DNA of 64,000 nucleotides from Pachyrhynchus sulphureomaculatus (taxonomy: Eukaryota > Arthropoda > Insecta > Coleoptera > Curculionidae): the NCBI GenBank assembly GCA_019049505.1, contig CM032451.1, positions 37,925,758 through 37,989,757 of the forward strand, read 5' to 3'. Numbering within the stretch: the stretch's first letter is position 1; each line of letters starts with the position of its first letter. A program made the translations under genes and the position numbers. Positions 1 to 12,080 of the stretch are shown piece after piece. The notes beneath the pieces are model-generated. The model saw nothing but the letters and a program-made list of their open reading frames with translations. It made no database searches and was not told the origin of the DNA.

Positions 1-1425
1 TTCTTGCTTCTCCATAAATAAAAATTATATCCATTTTTTCAGAGTGGGAAACCATTTCAACCAGAAGCTATTTACATACTATTTACTTAGTTTAACTCTA
101 GTGAGTTGAATAGGTGTGTAAACAAGAGCTGTCAGATTAAAGTATGACAGCAGCCAACTAGATAAATTGTTTGAAAACCGCCAAACATACAATGCATGAC
201 AACTCTGATGAGCAAATAATAATATTTTAAAGGGATTTTGCTGCATAACAAATTAAAAAAAAAACAGTTTAAGGAAAAAATGTTGAAAAAAAAATAGAGC
301 CGTTTGTCCAATGCCGTTTTAGAAAAGGTTTGTCGATGGAAAAAAAAAGCTGTTTGGCGTTGCGGCCTCCAGCGTCGCTTTCACTACTAAATGTCAAATA
401 CGTTAGTGTACTCCTTGACATGCACTATACCATTCTACATTTTAAAAGAATAAATATCCTACAGTTTTCGATAAATCGGGGCCTAGCGTCTAAAAATGAT
501 CACCCTGTACATGGTTTCTTTGACTGAAATAGTTCATTTTTTTGTAATAAGGCAGGTAATATTGTATGTATAAAAAATAGTCTACAATCTTGTAGAAACT
601 TATTTTAAACAACAATTTTTTTTATAAATTCCTAAAAATATTTACAAATCATTTATCGTCAAATCATATCCAAAGAGCAGTTAGGGCTAACCAAAAATAA
701 GGGACTGGTTTGTGTATCAAATAGGAAATATAAAAAATATATAATATATTGGACATGTTTCAAATGTATGCCAGAAAGTAGTAAAAAATCAAAATGCATT
801 TTGCAAATATATTTATTGAGATCAATTAAGAAACATAATTTTGAAAAATCTCCCATATAAAATAAGAACTCAGAGGGCAATATAAAGTTATTCGGTGCAA
901 TAGACATTACCTTCAATACTCCGCCTAAATATTTTAGAAAATAGGTACAAACATACTAAGAGCAATAATTTGAGTTATTGCAAAACGGAATATAAATAAT
1001 GAAAAATGTAAACAGGCAAAAACTATTTTGTCTTGTCAGTCAAACTTAACACATGTAGGTATATCTTTCAAATAGGAAAAGTATATAAAGAATATTACAG
1101 TTGGTGTAAAATGGGTTATTGTTACCTCGTAGGTTTATTCCTTCTATACAATTACGTTTTTTTTTATTTTGGATACAACCTTTCAACTCCTTACCTACGC
1201 GTGACTTGTGAACATGTAAAAAAATTATTGTAGAAATTAAATGTAGGTTACCAAGTCGGTAAAGAACAATGAGACCATTAATCTTACGTTCTATAATATA
1301 TTAGTTACAAATTATTTTTGGCAATACGCCTTATACGCTCTAATGCATTAGTATTACGATTTACAATATACAATATAAAATAACATAAGAAAAATAAACA
1401 GAAAACAGAAACATCTTTCTTTTTA
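1..1425. other. AT-rich stretch with no recognisable gene
   Basis: Only short open frames occur (all under 90 codons), with no recognisable motif, no repeat shared with the rest of the window and no clear splice pattern. Treated as intergenic or decayed sequence. Confidence 0.6.
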
Positions 1426-3335
1426 TCTATAATATATATAAAATGCAACGTCTCTTTGTCTGTCTGTCTGTCTGTCCGTTAGTGCGCTTATCACTGGAGA
1501 ACCACCTATCCGATTTACATACATACATATGTTCTCTGGAGAGGTTATAGGCTATATTTTATACGATAAAGAATGAGCAGTGACGATAATAGTGAATGAA
1601 GTCAGAAAAAAGTTGGCCGCTAGCGCGTTCCCTTGCAATACCCAGCCTAAACCATTAACATTAAATATGAAACTATTATGTAGCAGAGAATATCTATAAT
1701 CTATAATCTATAATCTATAATCTATAATATATATAAAATGTAATGTCTCTCTGTCTGTCCATTAGTGCGTTTATCACGCGAGAACCACTTATTCGATTTA
1801 CGTATCTTTTTTTAAATTCATACATAAATTCTTTGGCCAAGTTATGTAATAATAATAATAATCTATATCTATAATATATATAAAATGCAACGTCCCTCTG
1901 TCTGTCTGTCTGTACGTTAGTGCACTTATCCCTCGAGAACCACTTATCCGATTTACGTAATTTTTTAAATTCATACATATGTTCTCTGAGCAGGTTATAG
2001 ATATATATTTTATTACATCTATAATATACATAAAATGCCACGTATCTCTGTCTGTCTGTGTGTCTGTTTGTCTGTTAGTGCGCTTATCACTGGAGAACCA
2101 CTTATCCGATTTATGTGCTTTTTCTAAACATACATATGTTGTCTGTCCAGGTTATAGGATATATTTTATTACGTTAGGTGACATAAGGAATAAGCACGAG
2201 AATAGTAAATCGAGTCGGAGAAAAATTTGCCGCTAGCGCGTTCTCTTGCAATACACTGCCTAAAGCATTAAATATGGAACAATCATGTAGCAAAAAATAT
2301 AATATATATATAAAATGCAACGTCTCTCTGGCTATCTGTCTGTCCGTTAGTGCGCTTATAACTCGAGAACCACTTATCCGATTTATGTGCTTTTTTTTTA
2401 ATTCATACATTTATTCTCTGGCCGGGTTATCTATAATCTTCTATTTATAATATAAATAAAATGTAACGTCTCTCTCTGTCTGTCTGTCTGCCTGTCTCTC
2501 TACCTGTCTGTCTGTCTGTCCGTTAGTACGCTTATCACTGGAGAACCACTTATCCGATTTACGTACTTTCTTTAAAACGTACATATATTCTCTGGCCAGG
2601 TTATCTATCTATAATATATGTAAAATGCAACGTATCTGTCTGTCTGTCCGTTAGTGTGTTACGTACTTTTTTTTAAAACATACGCATGTTCTCTGGCCAG
2701 GTTATAGGATATATTTTATTGCGTTAGGAAACATAAAGAATAAGCAGTGACGATAATAGTAAATCAAGTCAGAAAAAAGGTTACCGTTAGCGCGTTCTCT
2801 TGCAATACACTGCCTAAATCATTAAATATGGAACAATATCATGTGACAAAGAATATAATATATATAAAATGCAACGTCGTTCTGTCTGTCTGTCTGTCTG
2901 TCCGTTAGTGCGCTTATTACTTGAGAACCACTTATCCGATTTACGTGTTTTTATAAACTTATACATATGTTCTATATAATTCGATATAAGCCTAGGTAAT
3001 GGGAAATAAGGTGAGATAATGGGAGATAAATATAAGTAATGGGAGATAAGGAGAAATAATGGGAGATAAGGAGAAATATTGCGAGATAAGTCGAGATAAG
3101 CCTAAATAATGGGAGATAAGTATAAATAATGGGAAATAAGGAGAAATAATGGGAGATAAGGAGGAATAATGGGAGATGAGCAGAGATAAGCCTAGATAAT
3201 GGAAATTATGTAGAGATAATGGGAGATAAGGGGGAAATAATGGCAGATATTTTATTACGTTAGGTAACATAAGGAATAAGCAGTGACGATAGTAGCCAAG
3301 TCCACTCGAGCGGAGCCGCGGGCACGGCCAGTTAT
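1426..3335 (+). repeat. Block of about eight Helitron-like short repeat units
   Basis: A unit beginning with a TATA-rich segment and 'aaaatgcaacgtctct', then a TCTG run, then 'gttagtgcgcttatcac' and 'gagaaccacttatccgattt', recurs near 1430, 1725, 1870, 2025, 2300, 2450, 2610 and 2855. Longer units also carry a shared tail (near 1575, 2185, 2725 and 3265) containing 'gcagtgacgata'. The block ends near 3335 in 'gccgcgggcacggccagt', a GC-rich stretch able to form a short hairpin. I infer a non-autonomous Helitron-type family, by resemblance to insect Helitron tails ending in a GC-rich hairpin plus CTRR-like end; no Rep/helicase gene is present. Copies differ by substitutions and tail loss, so this is an old local amplification. 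A (CTATAAT)n run lies at about 1693-1730. Confidence 0.6.
2985..3245. repeat. GATAAT-rich minisatellite inside the Helitron-like block
   Basis: About 260 bp built from 16-18 bp variants of 'gataatgggagataagg'. A higher-order period near 100 bp is marked by 'gcctagataatgg' variants at about 2990, 3100 and 3190. It sits between a unit ending near 2970 and the common tail resuming at about 3245, so it expanded inside one repeat copy. Confidence 0.75.
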
Positions 3336-3509
3336 AATATAAACATCGGTTATTTATTATTTTTATGTCACAAAATGCTCTATATAACCATAAGTCTCAT
3401 TACTGGTGGAGAATTAAATTATTTAAAGTCTGTCAAGTATGAACACGACCGCTCGTATTTTTGAAAAAATGTGTTTCGAAAACATTTATTGCCATCAATG
3501 TATTCTTTG

Positions 3510-5790
3510 GTGTGTTACAGGGAAATCCTTACAGCGCTACAGGAGCGACACGTATGCGGAGAAAGCGATTCACGATGATCTTGAATCGCCATAAATTGTA
3601 CTCGATGGGAAACACAGTCCCGGAAAAATTATTTCAAAGGGATGAGATTCTCCATATAAAAGATTGCTTGAAAAGGGTTGTACGAGAAGTAACAAGCTGA
3701 ACCACAGACAGATGTGAAGTGTATTTCTAGCATGCTCCGCTATGGGAGAAATTAAGCGGGTTACATCCATCGAACACTTTCTATGGAAATACTTGTAGAA
3801 TAGACTGAAGTCGCCAATCGTTATTCGACGTTCCAACGAATCAAGGCAGCCGGTCAGTTCCGGGTCTCTCATTAGGTGAACAGCTCGCCTCTGAATAGAA
3901 TTCAACACACGCCGTGTATGTTTGGGAGCAGAACCCCAAACATGGGAGCAATATTTCATAGTTGGTTGAATTTGAGCTTTGTACAGAATTAACAGTTGTT
4001 GTGGGGTGTAAAGCTTTCTAGTTCGAAATAATATTCCCAGCTTTCGAGAAGCTCTCTTTGCTATGCTTGCAACATGTTCATGCCAAGTCATATTTGCTCC
4101 CAAATTAACGCCCAACAAATTGAGTGGCGATGCTAGAGGAATGAAGTGTCCTGAGATAACTATATCGGGTTCAGCAACGTTAACTCATTTAGAAAAAACT
4201 GTCGCCTGGGTTTTTGTAGCGTTAAATTCAACTTGGTTACTGACACCCCAAGATAGAATTTCTTCCAGGTCTTTATTAAGTTGAATAACTTCCTGCTGTC
4301 GGCGGATATTTGTCTGAATAGCTGATGTTCGAGCGTTCAAAGTAAATGACGAAATAAGCGTACTGTCATCTGCAAAGCTGTAGATTGGATTCCCGGTCAT
4401 TCCCAGCCGATGTTAATGTAAATGAGAAAGAGAGTACGAGACAGTATAGAGCCCTGGGGCACACCGGCGTTGATAGTGAAGGTGTTAGAAAGAAATCCGT
4501 CGACTGCTACTCGTAAAGAACTCTCTTTGAGGAAACATAAGAGCCAGAACTGTGGAACATTTCCAGCAGAAAGGAAATATTCCCTTTCTGTAGGATAGGT
4601 TGAAAATTCTACAGAAAACTGGTATTAGTTCCCTTGCACAGTTTTTGAGTACTGTAGCAGGTATTCCGTCAGCGCCGGAAGCTTTTTTGGTGTCTAGCTT
4701 CACTAAAATACGTTTTATGATATGCAGTCTCAAGACAGTATCGGGCATCTTTAACGACACCTTGGGAATAGTAGGTGGTGTTTTTCCTTAGAAATCGACA
4801 GTAGAATGTCAAGCAAAGAGTTGACCCAACAAGTTCGCTTTCTCAACAGGTGTTACAATCTGGCCGCGTGTGTGGTGGTATGGTGAATTTGATGAAATTT
4901 TGACTAACTGTCTTAGCAACTGACTAAAAGGATCTGGAATTGTTGGGACAAGCAAGAAGTTTGTTTCTAATTCGTTGATTGTGTGCCTCCTGGGTTTCTT
5001 CCATAACTTCTTTGCATCTGTTTCGGGCACGAACAAAGATGTTACGATTTATGACGGAGGGAAAGGGAAATTCTGAAAATATTCCATTAGTTCTTCCCAT
5101 TTAGCAGATTTGTAGTGCCAAATCTTGCGGGGTTTAGGCATCCTTTTGTCGCTAATTGGTCGACTCGATGTCGAAAGCAGTTTATGATCAGAAGAACCTA
5201 ACGGCGAATTTACGGTGTAAATTTCTGGATTGGTGGTTAAAAACAAGTCAAGGAGACTGGCGAATTTACCGTCTCGATAAGGGATCCGTGTTGGTTCGTC
5301 AGTAAGCTAAGTTAAGCTACAAATGATTGGGAATGATTCAGCTTCACGACCTTGTTCATCGGTAGTATTTGCATACTTATGCCAGTTAATGTTGTGGACA
5401 TAAAAGTCGTCCAGGATTGCAATTTCGGCATTTGGATAGTTAATTTGTAAATAATCGATGGTGTCTGCAGGAGAAGCGAAAAGTGTTCTAAAGTTCACTA
5501 AACATCACTGGTGATCGATAAAGGATGCAGATGAATCTTGTGGTTTCGGAGCTAAAGAGTCTCCTCTCGTTAGCAAGAGAGGTCGCTTTTGACAAAAAGA
5601 CAGATTCCAAAGTTACGCCTAAATCGAGAATAGAAGTCGTACCCAGAATAGAGATAGTTGACTGTGCTGATCGATGAACTGGCCTTGGTATCACAGAGAG
5701 CGAGTACATGAGGTTTGTTTGATTGCAAGTGTTGGTGCACTCAATTTATGTTCGAGTTTAAACCTCGTATGTCGCAAGAACTTATTTTAA
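3510..5790 (-). mobile_element. Non-LTR retrotransposon, main family, copy A (degenerate)
   Basis: Read on the minus strand, this copy has endonuclease segments first (5790-5050), then reverse transcriptase (about 4760-4180) and the C-terminal region (about 4118-3570). Visible pieces include 'DTIDYLQINYPNAEIAILDD' (endonuclease core), 'SSDHKLLSTS' (endonuclease end), 'KKASGADGIPA' and 'YSFADDSTL' (RT catalytic motif). It is the most 5'-extended copy here, but the endonuclease is internally shortened and the frame is broken many times. The 3' end near 3510 matches the other copies' ends. The protein would nick target DNA and reverse-transcribe its own RNA. I place it broadly in the Jockey/CR1-like group; the clade is uncertain. 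Confidence 0.85.
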
Positions 5791-7029
5791 AATTATGATC
5801 TTTTTGAGAACTTCTGAAGTTTTTAAACCTGCTCAAAAGCATAATTTTTTACTTTTTTTCAGAAAGAAATCTTCAAACCTATATGGTCCACTAAACTGCC
5901 CAACCTGAAACATGGATGTTGTCAACCAATAGAGCTAGTTATTTTTATTTCTAAAATCCGACAGGGTGTTTTGCTACTATGTATTTCTGTACCATGGTAC
6001 CACCTCTGTTATCGCTACCGTACCTGCCACAATCAATCTAACTCTGCCAGTATTCTCCATCCTCCTTCATCACTTTTCACCCCCTTTCCTCGTTTGTTCC
6101 TTTCATATGAATCAACACGTGAATTTTTCAAGTGGCCTTTTTGGGTACCTGCTAGTTCTCAACTCTCTGTTTAGTTCCTTAACCTGCAAAACTACCATGC
6201 TTAAGGTGGGTTTATTTGACTTTGCAAAGGAGCAGTTCCTGAGTGTGATCAGTTTACTTCTTGATTTGTTCAATACATGTGTGTTATTTACGACATTTGG
6301 TCTGGCTTCACGGGTTTTAATTCTTCAGGATAAAAGGTAGATTACTTCTTGAAATGTAGGTTCATGCCACATGACCTTCTCAAAATTTTTTTAGTGGATC
6401 TCTTCATTATTTTCAAAACTTTTCAATACCGAAATCTTCCCTTCACGAGAAGTTAACTCTTGGATATGTAGTATCATTGTCTTTTAGTATTCAGAAAACC
6501 CTTCCAAGATGGGTCATTAATAAGACTAGTTTTTCAGTCTAATTACATTGATTTCTTACATACCGTTTAAGAATCGTAATGTGGCTTTCAGTTTTGAAGA
6601 CAATGAGCCAATTTAAACTGTTATCAGTTTCAAGGTTTGTCTGAAAAGAAACGATAAGTTAAAATATGCAACGGTTTGTTTGCTAAGACTTGACACATGT
6701 TTCGCTTTAAACAATTCTAAAAAATAACAGAAGAAAAGGAAATAAAGCTGCCCAAAATATGATATTTAATTAAACTTTGTTATATTGGAATTCTCATAGT
6801 CTCATATATCATATAAAGTTCAGGCATCCCTAAGTGCGATATACTTTATAAGTTTTTACATCATTACCAAAAAGTATAAAATGTTTTTTTTTTATCTTTC
6901 AGATTGGAAAGTTAACAATGGTTCTGCTGCTCGTGCTTATAACATAGACCGTTTAATATAGTATTAAGGACAAGTAAAAAATTTCCGTAATTGTGTACTG
7001 ATGATGGTAACAATCGAGTAGCCGTCCTC
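5791..7029. other. No recognisable gene
   Basis: A 124-codon open frame at 5966-6340 has no recognisable motif and unremarkable composition. No repeat shared with the rest of the window was seen. Confidence 0.5.
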
Positions 7030-7346
7030 AAAATGTTAACACAGCATTCAAAACAGAACACTCAGTAGAAAGTTTTTTAAAAAATTATAAAAAACAAACC
7101 GATAAATATAATAAATCAGGTGTTTATGAATTAATCTGCGGCACTTGTCCTAAAATATACATAAAACAAACAGGTAGATCTTTTAATATACGGATTAATG
7201 AACACTATAGAAGTTTTATAAATCGAAAAAATAACTGAACATATGCGAATCATCTATTATCTGAAAATCACTCTTTTGATCCAAATTTCAAAATACTACA
7301 CCAAGAAAATAAAGGTTATAAACTATACTATCGAGACGAGAGATAA
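7030..7346 (+). mobile_element. Penelope-like element 1, GIY-YIG endonuclease part
   Basis: The plus-strand translation contains 'DKYNKSGVYELICGTCPKIY' followed by 'IKQTGRSFNIRINEHYRSF' and, past one stop, 'NHLLSENHSFDPNFKILHQ'. This is the GIY-YIG nuclease domain that follows the reverse transcriptase in Penelope-like elements, where it nicks target DNA. The usual Gly of 'YIGQT' is Lys here, and a stop interrupts the domain, so it is inactive. The RT domain is missing upstream. The frame stops matching at about 7346, where LINE copy B begins. The element's C-terminus reappears at about 9110-9215. Confidence 0.75.
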
Positions 7347-7351
7347 ACGAT

Positions 7352-8690
7352 GCTATCCTACAGAAAGGAAATATTTTCTTCCTGCTGGAAATGTGCCACA
7401 GTTCAGCCGATACCTAAAAAAGCCAAATAACTACCGACCAGTAGCACTGCTTTCACTAATATCGAAAGTCATGGGATTCGTTATCAATCAGCATCTTCTA
7501 AAATATCTTGAAGTATTCAACATTATTAGCGATCAAGAATATGGCTTTCGTAAACATAGATCAAGAGGAGATCTTCTGACTTATGTAACACATGTTTGGA
7601 ACAACGCAATTCAACACTTTGGAGAATCTTGAGCGGTTGCTCTTGACATATCCAATCGACCGTGTTTGGCACGATGGACTGTTGGCTAAGCTACGCTCTT
7701 ATGGTATGTCTGAAAAGTTCTGTTTGTGGCTCTCATGTTTCCTCAGAGAGCGTTCTTTACTAGTGGCAGTCGACGGATTCCTTTCTAACACCTTCACTAT
7801 CAACGCCTGTGTGCCCCAAGGCTCCATACTGTCTCCTACTCTCTTTCTCATTTACATTAACGATCTGCTGGCAATCCAATCTACAGCTTTGCAGATGGCA
7901 GTACGCATATCTCTTTATTCACTTTGAATGCTTGGACATCGGCTACTCAGGCGAATATCCGCAGACAGCAGGAGGTCGTTCAACTTAATAAACACCTGGA
8001 AGAAATTCTATCTTGGTGTGACAGTAACCAAGTGGAATTTTACGCCACAAAAACCCAGGCTGCAGTTTTTACTAAAAAAGTTAACGTTGCTGAACCCGAC
8101 ATAGTCATGTCGGGGCACTCCATTCCACTAGCATCGTCACTCAATTTGTTTGGCGTTAATTTCGGAGTAAATATGTCTTGGCATGAATATGTTGCAGGCA
8201 TAGCAAGGAGAGCTTCTCAAAAGTTGGGAATATTATTTCGAACTAGAAAGCTTTACACTCCACAACAACTGTTAATTCTCTACAAAGCGCAAATTTGATG
8301 AACTATGGAATACTGCTCCCATGTTTGGGGCTCCGCTCCCAAACACACACTACATTTGTTGGATTCTGTTCAGAGAAGAGCTGTTCATCTGACGGGCAGC
8401 CTTGATTCGCTGGAACATCCATTTTCATGGAAAGTGTTCGAAGAATGTAGCCTGCTTAATTCTTCCCAGAGCGGTGCATGTTAGAAATACACGTCACGCT
8501 AATAATTCACATCAGTATGAGGTTCAGCCTGTTACTTCGCGTCTTTTATATGGATAACATCATCCCTTTGGAATAATTTGCCCAGGGCTGTGTTTCCCAC
8601 CGAGTGCAATTTACAGCGATTCAAGAACATCGTGAATTGCTTTTTCCGCACATATGCCGCTCCTGGAGGGCTTCTCAAACCCGAAACGAG
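7352..8690 (+). mobile_element. Non-LTR retrotransposon, main family, copy B (5' truncated)
   Basis: Begins abruptly at the RT segment encoding 'YRKGIFPSCWKC' in better copies and runs to the C-terminus near 8690. Recognisable pieces are 'NNYRPVALLSLISKVM' (7432 on), 'VPQGSILSPTLFLIYINDLL' (RT motif B, about 7810-7870) and 'RRASQKLGILFRTRKLYTP' (about 8205-8260). The FADD region is damaged and the frame shifts near 7630, 7900 and 8300. The endonuclease is absent, as expected from incomplete target-primed reverse transcription. It lies between the two parts of Penelope-like element 1. Confidence 0.85.
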
Positions 8691-9109
8691 CGTTAAGTTA
8701 GGTCAGTTTTCCTGTCTGCCTTTTAGTGGCTTATATAAACATAATATAACTTGACTTTCCTTGGTAATCCGTGGTTGCACGTGGTCTAAATTTGTTCACA
8801 CTGTGCAACATTTTCGAGGTCATCGAATGTAAACTAAATTCTGACTTCAGTTTCTGGAAGTGCCCACCCAAACTAGCAAAGCCCTATTTGGGTTTTGATA
8901 GTTTAGTTCGAATTTTTTTTTTTGCCATCATCAATTTTTTTTGTTCGAGCTTTGGTTTTGCACGGCTATATCTCGTAAATTATTGGGAATTTCTCAATGC
9001 AATCTTCAGACGAAATGTTCTTCACACTAAAATACACAATTTTTTGTGAACATGTCGAGGCCAGATTTTCACTCTTTCGGGGTGTTTTTAGTGCAGAAGG
9101 CCCGAAAAA
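8691..9109. other. Unassigned sequence between LINE copy B and the PLE C-terminus
   Basis: About 420 bp with no coding match I recognise. It may be filler carried with the insertion that splits the PLE, or part of the PLE too decayed to read. Confidence 0.4.
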
Positions 9110-9395
9110 AGACCTGAAGGAGGCCTTAGAAATAAACCGTATGAAAAATACAAATATTATATTAAACGAACAAACAGAAACAAATAGGTCACCTCTTTTA
9201 AATTTATTCACATAATTGGTCCGTTGGAAATACCTATCATTAAGACAAACAAATCATAAAATTTGTTCATCATTTTGTACCTACTTTAGTTTATATATAC
9301 CTAATAATTCTCTATATTATTTATACTTGAAAAAGCTACATTGTTACCGAAACGCCTTGTACTGAAAAATAAAAATATTGTGAAAATTTTGTGTT
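9110..9395 (+). mobile_element. Penelope-like element 1, C-terminus and terminal repeat
   Basis: The frame reads 'KEALEINRMKNTNIILNEQT' then 'SPLLNLFT' and a stop at about 9213. This resembles the C-terminal tail after the GIY-YIG domain of Penelope-like elements. Downstream, 9325-9375 carries 'aaagctacattgttaccg' followed by 'aaacgcc', a decayed version of the hammerhead-like motif of PLE terminal repeats. Together with 7030-7346 it forms one element split by LINE copy B. Confidence 0.6.
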
Positions 9396-9400
9396 TAAAT

Positions 9401-10065
9401 AACCGGTCAAGTGCAAGTTGAACTTGCACAATTAGTGTTCCGTAGGTTAATTGCTTTTCAAATAAAAAATTTTGTTACAGAGGTATAAAATGATCAGTGA
9501 CTTCACAAAACACACCCCAAATGAGTTTTCAACAAAGTTTATTCCCAATCTTTACTGAAATCTGATGACCTTGAAATTTTTGTTTTTTTTATATACCAGA
9601 TAAATTATTAAAGGTAATGCACTCGTGATAATTTTCGTTCAATCTACACCACGTGGAGAATATTCCAGAATTTTTTCAAAATTTTTTGATAAGTACTTTT
9701 CGAGATAAGGCGGGGTGGACAGCGATTTTTCGCGATTTTTTAAAAATAAAACAAAGAAAAGTGCGCGCAAGTATTACATTATATATATACTTTTTACTCG
9801 TGTTTTCACAAGCTTTCATTTGACACCACACTCGATTACCTAGTAAAAATATTTTTTTTTTTCACTTTCGATTTCACCCCCAGAATTAACCCCTTAAGTC
9901 AAAATTTAACTTTCAAAACTACATGGCTCTGATGAGGCCATCAATTCCTATATTATTACCAAATTTCAACTTTCTATGACAAATAGTTTAGGAGAAAATC
10001 GGATGTGACAGACGGACAGACAGACACCGAAGTGATCTTATAAGTGATCCGTACGGAACACTAAA
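9401..10065 (+). repeat. 0.65 kb dispersed repeat, copy 1
   Basis: Starts 'aaccggtcaagtgc', then a 7-bp inverted repeat 'gcaagtt g aacttgc', then an inner inverted end 'agtgttccgta' (9434) mirrored by 'tacggaacact' near 10052-10062. The interior is non-coding, with a conserved 'gacagacggacagacagaca' followed by 'ccgaagtgatctta' just before the right end. Two other copies are at 27867-30336 (interrupted) and 56975-57819. Probably a non-autonomous transposon; from memory, similar repeats occur in other insects, but I cannot name the family. Confidence 0.7.
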
Positions 10066-10066
10066 A

Positions 10067-11160
10067 ACCAGTTTTTTGTTGTATTTAATATGAATTTCCA
10101 TCAAGCCAGAATAGTTTAAAGTTTATCTTAAATGAATTTAAAAACTTCCTAAAGAAAAGTCACCAGTTAAGACTGCCTTGAATTTTTATACAACTTTAAG
10201 TTTTAAATTATTTTCCAAGCTTGCTGTTACAAACGAATTTTCAACTACATTGGATTTGATATGTCTCAAAACTTCTAGGTTCTAGTCAATTTGACAAACT
10301 TTTATTTCACAATCAGTACTTAAATACATAGTTATTTTATTAACTAAAAATCTTCGTAACTGAAAATTTGATGGCATTTTCGTACATGCTTAACAAAAAT
10401 ACCATCTATTAATCACTAACCAGAAAATTTGTATTTCAATGAAGACCAATATGGTATTACTGAGTTCACTTCGTCAGACATCCGGTGATTTTTGGTTACT
10501 CTTCTAGCATACAATATTAGTTCAAAAAAAAGAAACAAATAAATATAAAAATAAATTCGGTGCATATCCTGTATAGTCAAACATGGGAGTATTCCGTATA
10601 CAGAACGCATACATAATTTTGAACCTCTGTTGTGACTGCTTAATTAGATTAGGTATCAGACAAATAAAACTATAATAAAGGGATAAATTATTGATTTTTC
10701 TTTTAGTTTATGTAAAACTTCCACATGAAAGCAAAAGCGGCATATTTTTAACTTCAATTATCAATTATTTATATGTTAACCAGGGTTCCTGGTTATTTTA
10801 GTACTTAGATTTCCTACAGAATTAAAATTACATTAAAAACTACACAAGTAAAATATTTTATGAGAACCCACATAATAGATAATGTGTTTGTAATTAATAA
10901 ATATGGAGTCTGAATTATACCAGGGCTACCTTTTAATTTTTTTCAAAAACAATGAAAGAAAAAAAAAATTGTTACAAATCATTTTTTCTTAAAATATTCG
11001 CCTTTAAGATTTATAAATTTTCGAGTCCGAACCAATTCTCAAAACATTTTTTCCACCCTGAATTTAGTACCTCAAAAACAGGGTTTTGAAAGGATTCAAT
11101 AGCTTCTTGAGGTGGTGAAAATCGCTGTCCACGCATTTTTTTATAACATAATAATATAAT

Positions 11161-11164
<4 letters not shown>
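10067..11164. other. No recognisable gene
   Basis: AT-rich, only short open frames, no motif or shared repeat seen. Confidence 0.55.

Positions 11165-11231
<67 letters not shown>
11165..11231. repeat. (TA)n microsatellite
   Basis: Uninterrupted TA dinucleotide run of about 66 bp. Confidence 0.97.
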
Positions 11232-11232
<1 letters not shown>

Positions 11233-11460
11233 CCATTAAATACAACAACGTGTACATTGGTTCGTCAAATATAGTATAATAATTATATTTTAAATAAATA
11301 TAATAAAAATAAAAATAGTGTAGAATTACCATAAATCATACACACCATAAATATATGGACATACAAAGAAATTGTACAAAATCTGACAAAACAATGTTAA
11401 GCTTAGTATTTAAAAGCAGTAAAAATACAAAAATAATTAAAATTGGAATTTAGGTGTACC

Positions 11461-12080
11461 TTGGTTTAAGACAAGATAATGTAGGTAGGTTCACGTTCAT
11501 GCCAGCAATACCTAGAAAGAAATCTCATAACCAGCACACTCTTAGAGATCATCAGGCCCCGTAGAAATCCCCTATCGAGTAGAAGGCATTTTCCAGTAAG
11601 AAGGATTTTAGCCGGGATGTAAATCTTGGACCACGCATATTTCATAGTTCTGCAGGCGTTCCATTATGAAAGCTGATGCAACTATAAAGGGGAGAGCCTT
11701 TGAAGAAAGTCGATCTATGAATGGGGACCTTTAATAAATTATTACTCCTAGTGTTATATGTATTTGTTTCCCCCAGCATCTCAAAAAGGTGTCTATTATT
11801 GTTTACAAGAGTTAAGCACCTTAATATGTTAGGATTCGTTGTTTTATAAACGTATCTCTGCAGCTTTCACGACAATTTAGATTAAAAATCAAACGGATTA
11901 TTTTCTTTTGGTTCTCAAATATACGTTTACTTTTCACACCAGCAGCACCCCAGGATACAACATTGTTAGACATGTGACTAAAAGCTAATGAATTATATAC
12001 AGCCAAGAGACCGTCACTATCAAGGGTACTTTTTAAGCTTAAAATTGCAAAGTAAGCTAAGTTTAATTTAAAAATTACGT
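11461..12080 (-). mobile_element. Second non-LTR retrotransposon family, C-terminal fragment
   Basis: The minus-strand frame reads 'LAYFAILSLKSTLDSDGLLA', 'SHMSNNVVSWGAAGV', 'QKKIIRLIFNLNCRESCRDT', and after a frame change 'ETNTYNTRSNNLLKVPIH'. This is the post-RT C-terminal region of LINE ORF2 proteins. Its sequence differs from the main family, so it is an independent lineage. RT and endonuclease are missing. The right edge abuts the truncated mariner at about 12080, where the short string 'cgggcaatga' occurs twice. Confidence 0.65.

Noticed and set aside
2985..3245. CRISPR-like array
   Set aside because: Units are contiguous and variable with no constant repeat and unique spacers; it is a minisatellite in a eukaryotic TE.
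5966..6340. 124-residue protein-coding gene
   Set aside because: No recognisable domain, no homologous frame elsewhere in the window, and no supporting splice or start context.
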